This document shows, piece after piece, positions 10,973-21,569 of a stretch of DNA of 64,000 nucleotides. A program made the position numbers and the translations under genes. Within the stretch, counting starts at the first letter, position 1. Each line of letters begins with the position of its first letter. The notes beneath the pieces are model-generated. The model was not told where the DNA came from, ran no database searches, and worked only from the letters and a program-made list of their open reading frames with translations. The stretch is from Uloborus plumipes (lineage: Eukaryota > Arthropoda > Arachnida > Araneae > Uloboridae): assembly GCA_038373865.1 (NCBI GenBank), contig JAXGGA010001084.1:62001-126000 (forward strand), read 5' to 3'.

Positions 10973-11894
10973 GGTAAGATATGATAATTAAATGAAACTA
11001 TGACTGTTTTAAGTATTTCCCGCATGGTTTGAAAGAGATATGAAAGCCAAAAAAACACACCAAAGTATTTCTAAAAATCATACATTTAAGGGTTAACACT
11101 CCATCGATTCTGTCACCGGATTGAATGCACAAGATTCCGTGAGAGCCCATTTCTTCGCTAAATTGCCTGCACTTCCAAGGTCATTAGACGAGTGTATCAA
11201 TGTCGAGCCTTCCCCAAAAATAATCTTCATAAAGGCGAGGAAATTGTCACGTCTTTTCGGAAGCACTTAACGCTCAATCGAACAGTTATGATGGATGGGC
11301 AGGCCCGGCTTAACAGCTCGCCAACAAAAGGCGCCAAGATAAATGAGCTACATTACATTCAGACAATCGTAAAAATGAGGGCTGCCTTATGATACCACGG
11401 TTTGTTCATTCATGTTTGATGTCAAATAACACGCGATTGCTCGATAAATTATGCTCAATCAGTTTAAGGCTTTTGGCAGTCGGCTTCGTGTGTTTACTTT
11501 GTTTAGCGATGATTTTTGATTTATTCGTTTTGAGATTGTCGATGTTGATTGCAGTTTAAAATATGTGTGACATCAAGCGATTGCTCAATATCGGCTACAT
11601 TTTCTCTTATCAGTTTGAATTTAATATTTCTTGAAAGATGAATGTGGCACCTAAAGAGTTTAACGGAGAATTCGTCCCTCAAGCAAACAAATGAAGCTCT
11701 CTCCAATTTCATCAGAATCTGGTGATTAAAAAAAAAGGAATTTGTTTCCAATAAATTTAGCTTTCTGGAATCAAGGTTTGCACTCAATTTTTGGGAATAT
11801 TTTATTATTTTATTTAGCTTTTTCTTATTCTTTTTCAACTTTCTTTTTTCTATAGTTGATTACCCGGTAATTCTAAGAGTTATAATTTTGCATA
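10973..11894. other. Interval with a possible solo hAT-like end
   Basis: CAGGCCCGGCTTAACAGC at 11301 resembles a hAT-type end, but no partner end was found. The ORFs at 11192-11392 (+) and 11521-11838 (-) have no recognisable motif. Confidence 0.35.
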
Positions 11895-12540
11895 TATACC
11901 AGTAGGGTGGTCACAAAAAATCAATTTTCGAATTTCTTTTGCGGCACCCCCCTAAAATGTGCCAATGGCCCAGAAAATGAGATTTGCAAAGTTTTAGCTT
12001 AATCGGATAATATTAACACGTGCCGCAAAGAGGGTAAAGTTTAGAAAAACAGCGATTTTTAGCCAAAAATTGTAGTTTTTACTTTGTAAAACCAAAACTA
12101 CTGATCCTAGCAGCTTTATTTTGGTCTCATTTTGCAGGAAATTTTATTTTCTTTAAGTCTAATCTTATTTAAAGTTTCAAAAAAAAATATTAAATATTTT
12201 TCAGAATTTTCACAAGTCAGGCTGCAACGCAAATCCTCGAAATTGCAAGTAACATGGGGAAATTTTTTTTTCAACTAATCTTTTGAGGCACCCCCCTAAA
12301 ATGTGCCAATAGACCAGAAAATGAGATTTAAAAAGTTTTAGCTTAATCGGATAATATTAACACGTGCCTCAAAGTGGGTAAAGTTACGAAAAACAGCGAT
12401 TTTTAGCCAAAAATCGTAGTTTTTCACTTGTAAAACCAAAACTATTCATCTTAGAAACTTTATTTTGGTTCCATTTTGTAGGAAATTTCATTCTCGTTAA
12501 GTGCTATCCCATTCATTTTTGTTATCATGTCCAAAGTATT

Positions 12541-13914
12541 TATTTGGCATTTTTCAGGTTAAATCGTAGAGTATATCAAAAATAAGAAATTTTCATGCAA
12601 AAACCTAAAAGCATTACAATATTCAATTACATTTATTTGCTTATTGTTGGATTTACTTTGTCAATTAAAAAAGGGGTATTTTCGTGGTACTTTAGAAATA
12701 AATGAAACAAATTTCTTTGTTTAAATAGAGGAATTAAGGGGTTAAGACGGAAAGCAAAGAGTTAAAATGACAATAAAAGCTTTAATGCTCCTTTATACTT
12801 ATACTGTTAAATTATATAACATCATTTTACTACTATTTACATACAAATTAAGTTGCTGATGGCTTGGATGGGATACCTTTTGATAAATGAGGAAACTGTG
12901 CCAGCATTTAGCATACAGCATTAATTTGTAATAAAAGCTATCGTTGCTCTTTGTCTTTCGTCAAAGAGGAACTGAAGCCTGGAATTAATTTTACACCTCC
13001 TTCAGCTGTGTCATGGAACATCATTAAACTATTTACTGTCTTTTTAGCTTTAGTATAAAATTGGTTTTTACACGATTTATAGGGGTATATATTGTAATCG
13101 TCCCTAGGCTGCAGCTTTTTAATTTCACAACAAGAAAGTTTCAATTTTCACCTAAATTGCTTATTTCTAATATTCTCATTTTCTGTACCTGCTTTGAATT
13201 GCTTTTTATCTAACACAGATCATTCAGCTGGAAATTTTTGAAAAATATTTGCTTCAGGACCAGCAGATGTATTTCCATTTTGTAACTAAAAACTGCTTTT
13301 AAAACAACTTCTAAGATGCGGTGGAAACATGCTGAATACGGAAAATATTTCTATAAAACGCAGGTTTCCAGAAAGCTACCACTATTTTCAGCAGTGATAT
13401 AATTTTTTTCAACTGAGCCCCAATGCTCAACTACTAAATATACAGCACTTACTTGTACACGCCCGTGCTGTATTTAAGGATGGGAACACCTATCATCTGC
13501 TCTTCAACACCACTAGTAATCAAAATTGCTACCCTCTAAATTGAAGATAGAAGGTAAGATAAGAACTTAACTTGGAACCTTTGATTTGATGAGATATGCG
13601 GCTATTAAAAATTATCTTTCTGTCTTAAGTTCAAGCTTGTTGATCTCTGGAAACCGAAGATGGAGCCATTCTCCATTAAATCTTAAGGATTGTGTCCCAA
13701 ACTAGTTGCTTGAAGACTTGCAAAGCGAACTTTGTGTGGTATCTTAATGATTTCTCGGCCCTCCCACAATAGAGATGGCGATTGCACCTTTCTATAATGG
13801 GGAATCATAGTTTTCTCCCTTCCCCAGGGGGTCGAGAGCCCTAACAAGGCAGAGATTTTTCAGCCAATATTCAGCTCTGACCGCTAAGGAGGAAAGCAGT
13901 GTTTATATTTGAAG
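12541..13914. other. Central part of the long-arm element, no recognised gene
   Basis: No ORF of note (12938-13144, minus, 68 codons, no motif). It is plain AT-rich filler between the inverted arms and the nested repeat at 13915. Confidence 0.4.
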
Positions 13915-14167
13915 GGGTTAAGATATGAAAGGGTTAAGTGACGAAACAGAAATTGCGAGTAATTAAAGTTCAAAGTTTTATGTTGTAGTTATTGCAGCTT
14001 TTTTGTTTTCTGGTTTTGTCATTAGTGTGCGAATGAAATTGGTCTATTTATATCTCCTGTTTGATTTACCAAGTTTTATTTGCTCACCTGTATCTATTGC
14101 TTACCATTGTAGAGAGTGTTCATTTTTTAAAATGTAACTTAGCCCCTTCATCCTCCAAGCCCTTCAT
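13915..14167 (+). repeat. Dispersed repeat R1, copy nested in the long-arm element
   Basis: Shared with 48275-48450 (same orientation) and 19910-20183 (opposite). Landmarks are AGCTTTTTTGTTTTCTGG, AGTGTGCGAATGAAATTGG, ACCAAGTTTTATTTGCT and AGCCCCTTCATCC. Only this copy and the 19910 copy have plausible full length. No coding capacity; class unknown. Confidence 0.75.
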
Positions 14168-15072
14168 TTATGGCTTGTACTGCTCATTTCATAAGCTTTA
14201 CTCGCAGTTATTTATTTTATCTATGAGTTTCAAAGACATAAATTTATTATATATTTGTAATAATATTGCTGTTTTTTCTCTGAAAAGTCAACGTTATCCG
14301 TAGATTTCATCAAATTTACTAAAAGAACTTATTAATTTACATTTTAATGATTTATTTTTTCTAAGCAATTTCGAGGATTTATGCTGCAGCCTGACTTGGA
14401 AAATTCTGAAAAATATTCAATCATTTTTTTCGATACTTTAAATGAAATTAGACTTAAAGAAAATAAAATTTCCTACAAAATGAGATCAAAATAAAGCTTC
14501 TAAGATGAATAGTTTTGGTTTTACAGAGGAAAAACTACGATTTTTGGCTAAAAATCGCTGTTTTTCGTAACTTTACCCATTTAGAGGCACGTGTTAATAT
14601 TATCCGATTAAGCTAAAACTTTTCAAATCTCATTTTCTAGTCTATTGGTACATTTTAGGGGGGGTGCCTCAAAAGATTAGTTGAAAAAAAAATTCCCCAT
14701 GTTACTTGCAATTTCGAGGATTTGCGTTGCAGGCTGACTTGTGAAAATTCTGAAAATTATTTAATAATTTTTTTAGAAACTTTAAATAAGATTAGACTTA
14801 AAGAAAATAAAATTTCCTGCAAAATGAGACCAAAATAAAGCTGCTAGGATCAGTAGTTTTGGTTTTTACGGAGTAAAAACCACAACTTTTGGCTAAAAAT
14901 CGCTGTTTTTCTAAACTTTACCCTCTTTGCGGCACGCGTTAATATTATCCGATTAAGCTAAAACTTTTCAAATCTCATTTTCTAGCCCATTGGCACATTT
15001 TAGGGGGGTGCCGCAAAATATTAGTTGAAAAAAAATTTCCCCATGTTACTTGTGACCACCCTAATGTACCAG

Positions 15073-16068
15073 CCTATATTTTTAAATTTTGGATTTGTGT
15101 TAAATCTCATGCAAACACAACGCTAATAAATTGTAAAATGTATTTTAAAAAATATGCCACAATACGTGAAGCATTCATTAAAAATTATATCCGCAGTAAG
15201 AAATTGAGTGCAAGAAATGGAAATCTCATCATTAATTCCAATTTCTATTCAATACATAAATATGCGAAGACAAATATTAACTTTCATTTCTGTTCAAGAA
15301 CGAGGCATCTCAGACCAGTTACAAGATAGTTTTCAACTATCTATATCTTAAGATAGTTGAAAAAATAGTAAAAAGGAGCTGTAACAGGTTACGTTTCAGG
15401 AGACAGTTAAGAAAAGCATTATCAATTTGTTGCATCATTTTTTTAGCACAAGACTTGTGCTCTTTTATTTGAACCTAACATTTCATGTATTATCAAAAAC
15501 TCAGAATGTATTTAGATTATTTCATTTATTTTGAGCAAGATCGGGAGAGCTCCAACAAGTAACATTTTTTTAAATTAGTCATAGGTAGTACTATTTTTTA
15601 TGAAAATATAATTGAAAACAGTTCCATAGAGACTAATTCTCACATAATTCTAAATATCAATCCAAAACTTTAAAAATGAATTTTTAAAGCTGCTTTTTTA
15701 ATTTTTATGAAACTTGTTTAAAGTTCGACTTTTGTTAAGTGGAGCTGTTCCCTTCTAGCACCGAGGTCTTTAAAATTTCAGTATTTGCTATGCAATCTGT
15801 TTTCCGATATTCTTGTCTCTTTTGTCAAATATTTTTTTCATGCAAAAGAGCAAGTCTTTTACATTGATTAAGGATTACTTGTAAGTGATGATTTGATAAT
15901 TTTATGCTTCATTAAAGTCGTTTACCTCAATTTATTTTCAACACAAAGTCTTGCTTTCTTTATTAAAAACATGTGTTAAAATCTTGAGTCATAAAAAAGT
16001 TTCTTTGCTAAACATTTTATATCATTCACCTGTCTATGATTTGAGTTTTGATTACAATAAGTTCTTTA
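15073..16068. other. Interval with a 13-bp-arm hairpin
   Basis: An inverted repeat at 15330-15363 (arm TTTTCAACTATCT, 8-nt loop) is the only notable structure. The ORF at 15138-15329 has no known motif. Confidence 0.45.
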
Positions 16069-16072
16069 TTAA

Positions 16073-16249
16073 CGCGTTACCGGCCATTTGATCTATTTAT
16101 AGATTACCTCTTTTCAGACTCCTCGCTGAAAACTTATCGAACCAATTTTCAATTGAAAACCAGCCAATAAGAAATGATAAAAAGGTATAGTTTTCAGTGA
16201 GTAGTCTGAAAAGAGGTAATCTATAAACAGATCACTGGCCGGTAACGGG
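16073..16249. mobile_element. TTAA-target foldback MITE, shorter copy
   Basis: It starts CGCGTTACCGGCC after TTAA (16069-16072) and ends CCGGTAACGGG. The 3' flank reads TCAG, so the target copy there has decayed. The copy is about 45 bp shorter than the 9400 copy because the central region is reduced. Confidence 0.88.
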
Positions 16250-16917
16250 TCAGTTAGGAATACTTTGAAGTTCACTTAAATATTTAAAATAAAATTATCC
16301 ATGCAAACTATTTTCACTCGTTTTTTTAATCTTATTTCAATGAATGTAAGCTGGAGGTTTTTTTTTTTTTTTTAATTCAATAAACCCGTTCTGTAGAACT
16401 ACATTTGATGGTGTGGGATATTTCCCAATGAAGCTTTCATTGGGGAAGGGACGTGAGCATCGAACTAAATTTTTGATTTTACAAAGGAAACCGAAATCTT
16501 TCACTTAAAAAAAATGAGGACATCATAAAAAGATCCATCCGAAATGAAATATAAATGGTTTTCTAAAAGAAATTCTTGTTTATTCAAAGCACTAAACTGC
16601 CATTTTCAATTTGCTCTGTTATTGTATACGGAAATTCTTTTCAAACCTTTTCTATTTAAATCATTCAAGCGTGTACAGCATTTCGTGCATTGAATTTACG
16701 CAGCCGAAGTCTCCACAAGTAGTTTTTGCAAAGAACTCAGCAAAATAAGTGCTTTACTATAATAACAATAGATGATTTGGCATTTTTAGTGAACACAGAA
16801 GAGAAAAGTCACAAAATGTCTTAAACATTTTTAAAACGTTCATATTATTCGTAAAACTGTTCGCAAGTAAAAAAAAAACTCACCAATCCCTATCGGGCAA
16901 TTCCACCATTACGGACG
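16250..16917. other. Interval without recognised feature
   Basis: A T-run near 16358-16373 is the only notable composition feature. Confidence 0.4.
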
Positions 16918-16919
16918 TA

Positions 16920-17333
16920 CACTATAAAAAATGAATGTTGTTTTTTCAGTATAATACAGCTAATTTTATGGTAATAAACTAAAAACTGCTAATTTTACAG
17001 CATTAAAATGTAAAATTGCTAATATTACAGTAATAAACTGTAAAATTGCTAATTTTACTGTTTATAGTAATTAACTGTGATTAACTGTATTAGAAATAAA
17101 CTGTAAAATTGCTATTTTTACAGTTTATTACAGTGCATTTTACAGTTTTAAACTGAAATCTCTGCTTGCCAGAATTATACTGTTGTTTTTACAGTATAAT
17201 TCAGCTAAATTCTACGGCAATAATCTGTAAAATTGCTAGTTTTACAGTTTATTACTGTGCTTTTTACAGTTTTAAACTGGAACCTCATCTGCCAGTATTA
17301 TACAGTGAAAGCAACAGTTCATTTTATGCAGTA
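16920..17333. mobile_element. TA-target 'CACTGTAAAA' element, copy 1
   Basis: The left end CACTATAAAAAATGAATG follows TA (16918-16919) and the right end is GTTCATTTTATGCAGTA followed by TA. The inside is built of repeated short palindromic blocks of the type CTGTAAAATTGCTAATTTTACAG, in multiple phases, plus the GCAGTATAATAC-like subterminal block. Three more copies lie at 18619, 19848 and 22747. A TA target suggests a Tc1/mariner-type MITE. The many internal ACAGT/ACTGT half-sites may be multiplied transposase-binding sites. Confidence 0.78.
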
Positions 17334-18616
17334 TAACAATGAAATTTTAAACCCACATACTTACAATTTGGTTAGATAAAAATCTATTTTTTTTCTCTTG
17401 TAAAGTTGTATAATATTTACGCTATCGTAAATTTTGGTGCGGATTTCTTGCGTACAAAAAACAACAATTATGTTTGAAGTTAACTCTTTCATCCGAAACG
17501 GTGGAATTGCCTTATTGTGCAAACGTAAATACACAAAATAAGTACACATCTTGAAAAACCCAATTGAGACTTTGAAGACCCAATTGAAACCCATTTGAAC
17601 CCAATTGAACACCTTTAAGAAAGTTGGCGTAGGTAGAAATGTGTGTTCTTCTAAAAGCGAAAGTTTTTAGAGCATAGAGATTCAGCTTTCTTTCCGTTGA
17701 ATTCATTTGAAATCCGGTTCAGTCATAATTGTGTTAAGGAAAACAGAAAATGCAGAGTTCTAAACCGTATTGAAATCACTTAAAAAGGGCCAATTTGGTA
17801 CAAAAATTAAGAGGCAGTTTTTGCAAGAGCCGGGCAGAAATCGGGTGTCCATATATGTACCATTTTTGATTTTGCTAAAACTTTTATAGTGGATTCTTCT
17901 AAAGATTTCAAAAGACATGTATTTTTTCTTTTTTCCCAAAACAATTTTTGGGGACCTGCAAAAATTTACAAAGTTCAGAAAGACTTTGTGTTTTTTCTTA
18001 AATCGACCTTTTCTCAAATTTGATTATCTCAGCCCCCCGTTCAGCTTCAACCAAAGTATTTTTCGCAATTACATTATTATATTTAGTGTCTAAATCGAAA
18101 TATGTCTTACATTTTATTGCTGCCCCATCGGGGATCCAGTCAGGGGCAGCCAAACTTCGCCGAAGATAATGAAAAAGTGTCATGTTTGAGGTTCCCTAGC
18201 TCCCTGCAATGAGAATCATTAACAGTTTTCGTATAAAACCTAGTTAGTGATTTATATATTACATAACTCGACCATTAGTTTCAAGGCTAATCCTCAGTGG
18301 TGACGAAAAATGGCCCTTTTTGTACGTACAGAAACGAAACAATTTACACTTCGTGATCTTATATCTATGCGCGCTAAGGGCCAATAGGGAACTTGATGAG
18401 TGTATTTTAAACATAATTTCCCGCAAGATAAAGAAAAGTAAGTTTTATGCGAATAAGCGATATAACGAGATGCGGTGTAACGAAGTGCTAAAAACTGCAA
18501 TTTTTCTCTACTACATGAATAGTTTAATTCTTATTACTGGTATTATTTTCTTCGGTCAAAGACTTTCCCTTATCAACCATTTTTTAAACTATTGAATCAC
18601 TTCCTTTTGTCAACGC
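17334..18616. other. Interval with a short microrepeat
   Basis: Between 17558 and 17612 the unit ACCCAATTGAA occurs four times in varied form, which produces overlapping minus ORFs rich in V-Q-L-G-S-N. Such ORFs (17361-17612, 17512-17706) are therefore repeat products. Nothing else is recognised. Confidence 0.45.
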
Positions 18617-18703
18617 TACACGGCAAAAAATAAACCGTTGAAGAAAAATAAATACCTTTGTGCGAAAGATGTAGAGTTTAAATCCAACGTTAAAAATGCA
18701 CAA

Positions 18704-18770
18704 ATATACAGGTATACTGCAGACACGTGTTTCGGGGCTACAAGGAGCTCCTTTTTCAATACAAGAAGTG
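18704..18770 (-). ncRNA. Hammerhead-ribozyme-like motif, left arm
   Basis: On the minus strand: stem I half TTGTA, core TTGAAAA, stem II GGAGC/GCCCC with one A-C mismatch, GAAA, self-complementary stem III ACAC/GTGT, then C at the expected cleavage position and stem I partner TGCAG. It matches the right-arm copy except for the stem II change, so activity of this copy is less likely. Confidence 0.5.
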
Positions 18771-18964
18771 TGAGCTTTAGGATGAAGAATCATCCGATAA
18801 AAGCAACACATTCGAAGAAAAGATAGTATAAATAGCAAAAACTGGATATTATTCGGCTCTAAGCATTGTCTTGTTTGTTTTGTTAATATCCTGTTTTTGC
18901 TATTTATACTATCTTTTGTTCGAATGTGTTGCTTTTATCGGATGATTCTTCATCCTAAAGCTCA

Positions 18965-19020
18965 CACTTCTTGTATTGAAAAAGGGGCTCCTTGTAGCCC
19001 CGAAACACGTGTCTGCAGTA
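18965..19020 (+). ncRNA. Hammerhead-ribozyme-like motif, right arm, intact stems
   Basis: Reading along the plus strand: stem I half TTGTA (18971-18975); core TTGAAAA (18976-18982); one extra A; stem II GGGGC (18984-18988) pairing with GCCCC; GAAA (19002-19005); stem III ACAC/GTGT with no loop, as in motifs that work as dimers; predicted cleavage after GTC (19013); stem I partner TGCAG. The core differs from the hammerhead consensus CUGANGA by U for C at position 3 and A for G at position 8. Those two positions form a tertiary Watson-Crick pair in known structures, so the pair of changes is compensatory. Confidence 0.6.
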
Positions 19021-19519
19021 TACCTGTATATTTGTGCATTTTTAACGTTGGATTTAAACTACAATAAACTGTTGGTTTTGCAGTATAATACTGGCAGCAG
19101 AGGTTCCAGTTTAAAACTGTAAACTGCACAGTAATAAACTGTAAAATTGGCAATTGTACGATTTATTACTGTAAAGCAACAATTTTACAGTTTATTACCA
19201 CATTCTTAGTTTATTACCATAATTTTACAGCTTATTACCACAAAACTACCTGTATTATACTTTAAAAATAACAGTATAACACCGGCAGCAGAGGTTCCAC
19301 TTTAAACCTGTAAAATATGCAGTAATAAACTGTAAAATTAGCAATTTTAGTTTATTACTCTAAAGCAGCATTTTCAGAGTTTATTAGTGTAAAATTAGCA
19401 GTTTTAGTTTATTACTGCGAAATTAGCAATTTTTAGTTTTTTACGGTAAATTAGCTGTATTATATTTTAAAAACATCTATGTTTTACAGTGTACAGCTAA
19501 AAACTTTGCAAATCTGAAA

Positions 19520-19812
19520 TTATTTAATCAAAACCGTTCTAAAAATAACGTAAGCTGCAAATGCTTGAAAAAGAAGAGCAAAAAGATGCCTCCCAAGCAA
19601 TGCCATCTCCCATTCAGAGATCTCTGTGGGACAAAGAAACGGAAAAGCAAACACGCGAATCGATACGCATTCAACTAGTGAGATGCGCTCTGGGGAAGAA
19701 ACTGAACTTCTTGATTCGCTGCCACTTGCCATCTGAAAAAAGCACGACATTCGGATTTAATGGAACACATTTAATGCCTGCTGACAGATTTTTGGTGTTT
19801 CCATTGCGTTGA
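19520..19812. other. Open stretch between two repeats, possible exon
   Basis: An ATG-started plus frame (19561-19812, 83 codons, hydrophilic, start MLEKEEQKDASQ) and a minus frame (19520-19750) overlap. On the minus strand TTTTTTCAG at about 19732-19740 and TTTCTTTGTCCCACAG further in look like splice acceptors. It is one of the few non-repeat islands between the TA elements. I recognise no domain on either strand. Confidence 0.22.
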
Positions 19813-19847
19813 AATGCGAGCTTTTACACGCCGACGCTTTGTTTCTA

Positions 19848-20417
19848 CACCGTGTTGTTTTTACATTTTGATATAGCTAATTTTATAGTGATAAACTGAA
19901 ATTGCTAATTGAAGATCTTGGAAGATGAAGGGGCTATGTTACACTTTGAAAAATGAATACTCTGGACAATGGTAAGAAATAGATAAAGGTAAGCGAATAA
20001 AACTTGGTAGATCAAAAAGTAGATGTTATTAGACTATTTTCATTCGCACACTAACGAAAAAACCAGAAAACGAAAAAGCTGTAACAAATTTCCAGCAACA
20101 ATAAAACTTAAAACTTTAATGACTCGCAATTACTGTTTTGTCAAATAATGAAGGGCTTGGGAAATCCCAAGCCCTTCAATTTTACAGTTTATTACCGTGC
20201 ATTTTACAGTTTTAAACTGGAACCTTTGCTGCCATCATTATACTGTTGTTTTTACAGTATAATATAGCTAAATTTTACGGCAATAAACTGCTAAATTGCT
20301 AAAATAAGAAACTAAAATTGCTAGTTTTAGCTTCTTACTGTGCATTTTACAGTTTTAAATTGGAACTTCGGCTGCCAGTATTATACTGTAATAATAACAG
20401 TTCATTTTTTTACAGTG
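19848..20417. mobile_element. TA-target 'CACTGTAAAA' element, copy 3, split by repeat R1
   Basis: The left tip after TA (19846-19847) is shortened (CACCGTGTTGTTTTTAC). The right tip TTTTTTTACAGTG is followed by TA (20418-20419). It is interrupted within ATTGCTAA...TTTTACAG by 19910-20183. The remainder has the family's GCCAGTATTATACTG and palindromic blocks. Confidence 0.75.
19910..20183 (-). repeat. Dispersed repeat R1, inserted in a TA element
   Basis: Reverse-oriented copy of the repeat at 13915 and 48275 (landmarks GATGAAGGGGCTATGTTACA, ACTTGGTAGATCAAA, ATTCGCACACTAACG). Its ends here are clear because it splits a known element: left TTGAAGATCTTGG, right a perfect 13-bp-arm palindrome GAAGGGCTTGGGA / TCCCAAGCCCTTC. 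A TTGAAG-CTTGG terminal inverted repeat is suggested. Confidence 0.75.
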
Positions 20418-20519
20418 TAGTATTTTATCAAGCAGATTCAAGCACGGAATAGGCTCAACATTGTAAGGGAGTGGCAGTTACAATAAGCTGTTGCTGCTGA
20501 ACTGATTTGTCATTGCGTG

Positions 20520-20720
20520 CGAAATGAATCGTTTATTTCAAAAACCAGTCAAAAGACAAAATTTTGAGTTTTCGGAAAACAATTATAAGACCTCATTCAA
20601 TTATTCAATCATGATTACAATACTTTTAACTGAATGAAATATGTCTAAACATACATGCAATTTAAAATGCATTATAATTCTGAACTGAGCTTGAATGGTG
20701 TTTGAAATTAACGGTTTAAA
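20520..20720 (+). repeat. Dispersed repeat R2, copy 1
   Basis: GAATCGTTTATTTCAAA, then CAGTCAAAAGAC, TTTTCGGAAAAC and ATTCAATTATTCAATC, with AATACTTTTAACT after that, are shared in order with 33745-33970 and 57465-58107. The copies diverge strongly. No coding capacity or clear ends; class unknown. Confidence 0.6.
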
Positions 20721-21080
20721 TGACAAGTCATGCTTTTAAGTTAAAAATTGGGATGCTTCTCACGAATGACGTAGTGAGAAGCAAAGAGCTGTAAGCAGAT
20801 TTAATAAAAGTGTTTCAGCCCTAGGTAGGCTTTTATTGAAAAGTCATGTTGTATAAAGGCACCTACCAAGACTCCTTTTATCATATCTTGCCCTAAAATG
20901 GTTAGGAGTGTCTTCGTCAATTCGTGCTCGTTATCTCCAAATTTTTAGCGCGCTTTAACTGTTTATGAAACTACAAGTTTTCTAGGCTTTCGTTATAAAG
21001 CTTTTTTTATGACAATTCGCAGGTTGCAAACCTAAAATACAAATTTTTCACATACATCATTTTCTACGCATTTTTATTAG
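20721..21080. other. Interval without recognised feature
   Basis: No gene or repeat boundary that I can support. Confidence 0.4.
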
Positions 21081-21303
21081 CCCGTCACCCCCCCCCCCCC
21101 CACTGATACTTTTATAGATCACCTCTTTTCAGACTCCTCACTGAAAACTATACCTTTTTTGATTTCTTATTCTTTTTGGCTGGCTTCCTATTGAATTAAT
21201 TCTCTATAGGAAAACAGGCAATCAGAATCAGAAATCATAAAAGGTATATTTTTCAGTGAAGAGTCTGAGGAGTGGTGATCTATAAATAGGCCCGGTAACG
21301 GGT
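21081..21303. mobile_element. TTAA-target foldback MITE, copy with C-tract
   Basis: It starts CCCGTCACCC after TTAG (21077-21080) and ends GGTAACGGG followed by TTAA (21304-21307). A run of C replaces the usual CGGCCAGTGATC segment near the left end. The copy keeps the TATAGATCACCTCTTTTC and GGTGATCTATAAATAG blocks. Confidence 0.88.
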
Positions 21304-21307
21304 TAAT

Positions 21308-21556
21308 TCAAAGGTTTGTTTTATTTTGTTTGTGAAGAAAAAATAATTTGCATAACTCAATCGCTGTCTTGACAAAAAGGTGTCAGGAGGGAGGAGGGGT
21401 CTTTATTGTAGAAAAGTGACATGAGTAACGTTCATTGACTATGACTTTTTATTCTCATTTTCTGTCATTGTGGTACAAGTCTGATAAAACTCTGGCAACG
21501 ACGAGCATTTTTTCACTTCAAAAGTAACACTCGTCACTGCTTTTCTATTCATTTTT
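21308..21556. other. Interval without recognised feature
   Basis: No supported feature. A purine-rich stretch lies at about 21384-21400. Confidence 0.4.
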
Positions 21557-21569
21557 ACTTCTTGTTTAA

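Larger units (their letters stand above)
11903..15063. mobile_element. 3.2-kb element with long inverted arms
   Basis: The outer ends are TAGGGTGGTCACAA and TTGTGACCACCCTA. The flanks TATACCAG (11895-11902) and TGTACCAG (15065-15072) look like an 8-bp target duplication with one change and one extra base. The left arm (11903-12540) and right arm (14340-15063) are inverted copies. Each arm itself contains two tandem units of about 350 bp marked by GGCACCCCCCTAAAATGTG (11943 and 12291; inverse near 14660 and 15004). The centre (12541-14339) has no transposase I can recognise. The termini TAGGGTGG plus an 8-bp TSD resemble the element at 29462 and are compatible with hAT- or P-like transposition; class assignment is inference. 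Confidence 0.8.
18641..19062. mobile_element. Penelope-like (PLE) terminal-repeat pair in inverted arrangement
   Basis: Arms 18675-18851 and 18884-19060 are near-perfect inverted copies (about 177 bp each) with a 32-bp spacer. The block is flanked by AATAAACCGTTG (18629-18640) and AATAAACTGTTG (19063-19074), a 12-bp target duplication with one difference. Each arm holds GCCCCGAAACACGTGTCTGC, the hammerhead-type signature known from PLE terminal repeats. No reverse transcriptase or GIY-YIG segment is present, so only terminal repeats are left. Class assignment follows published knowledge that PLEs carry hammerhead motifs. Confidence 0.72.
18619..19491. mobile_element. TA-target 'CACTGTAAAA' element, copy 2, split by a Penelope-like insertion
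   Basis: The left tip CACGGCAAAAAATAAACC follows TA (18617-18618). The right tip GTTTTACAGTG is followed by TA (19492-19493). About 22 bp inside the left end the element is interrupted by 18641-19062 and resumes with AATAAACTGTTGG. The right part contains the same short palindromic blocks as the 16920 copy. Confidence 0.78.
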
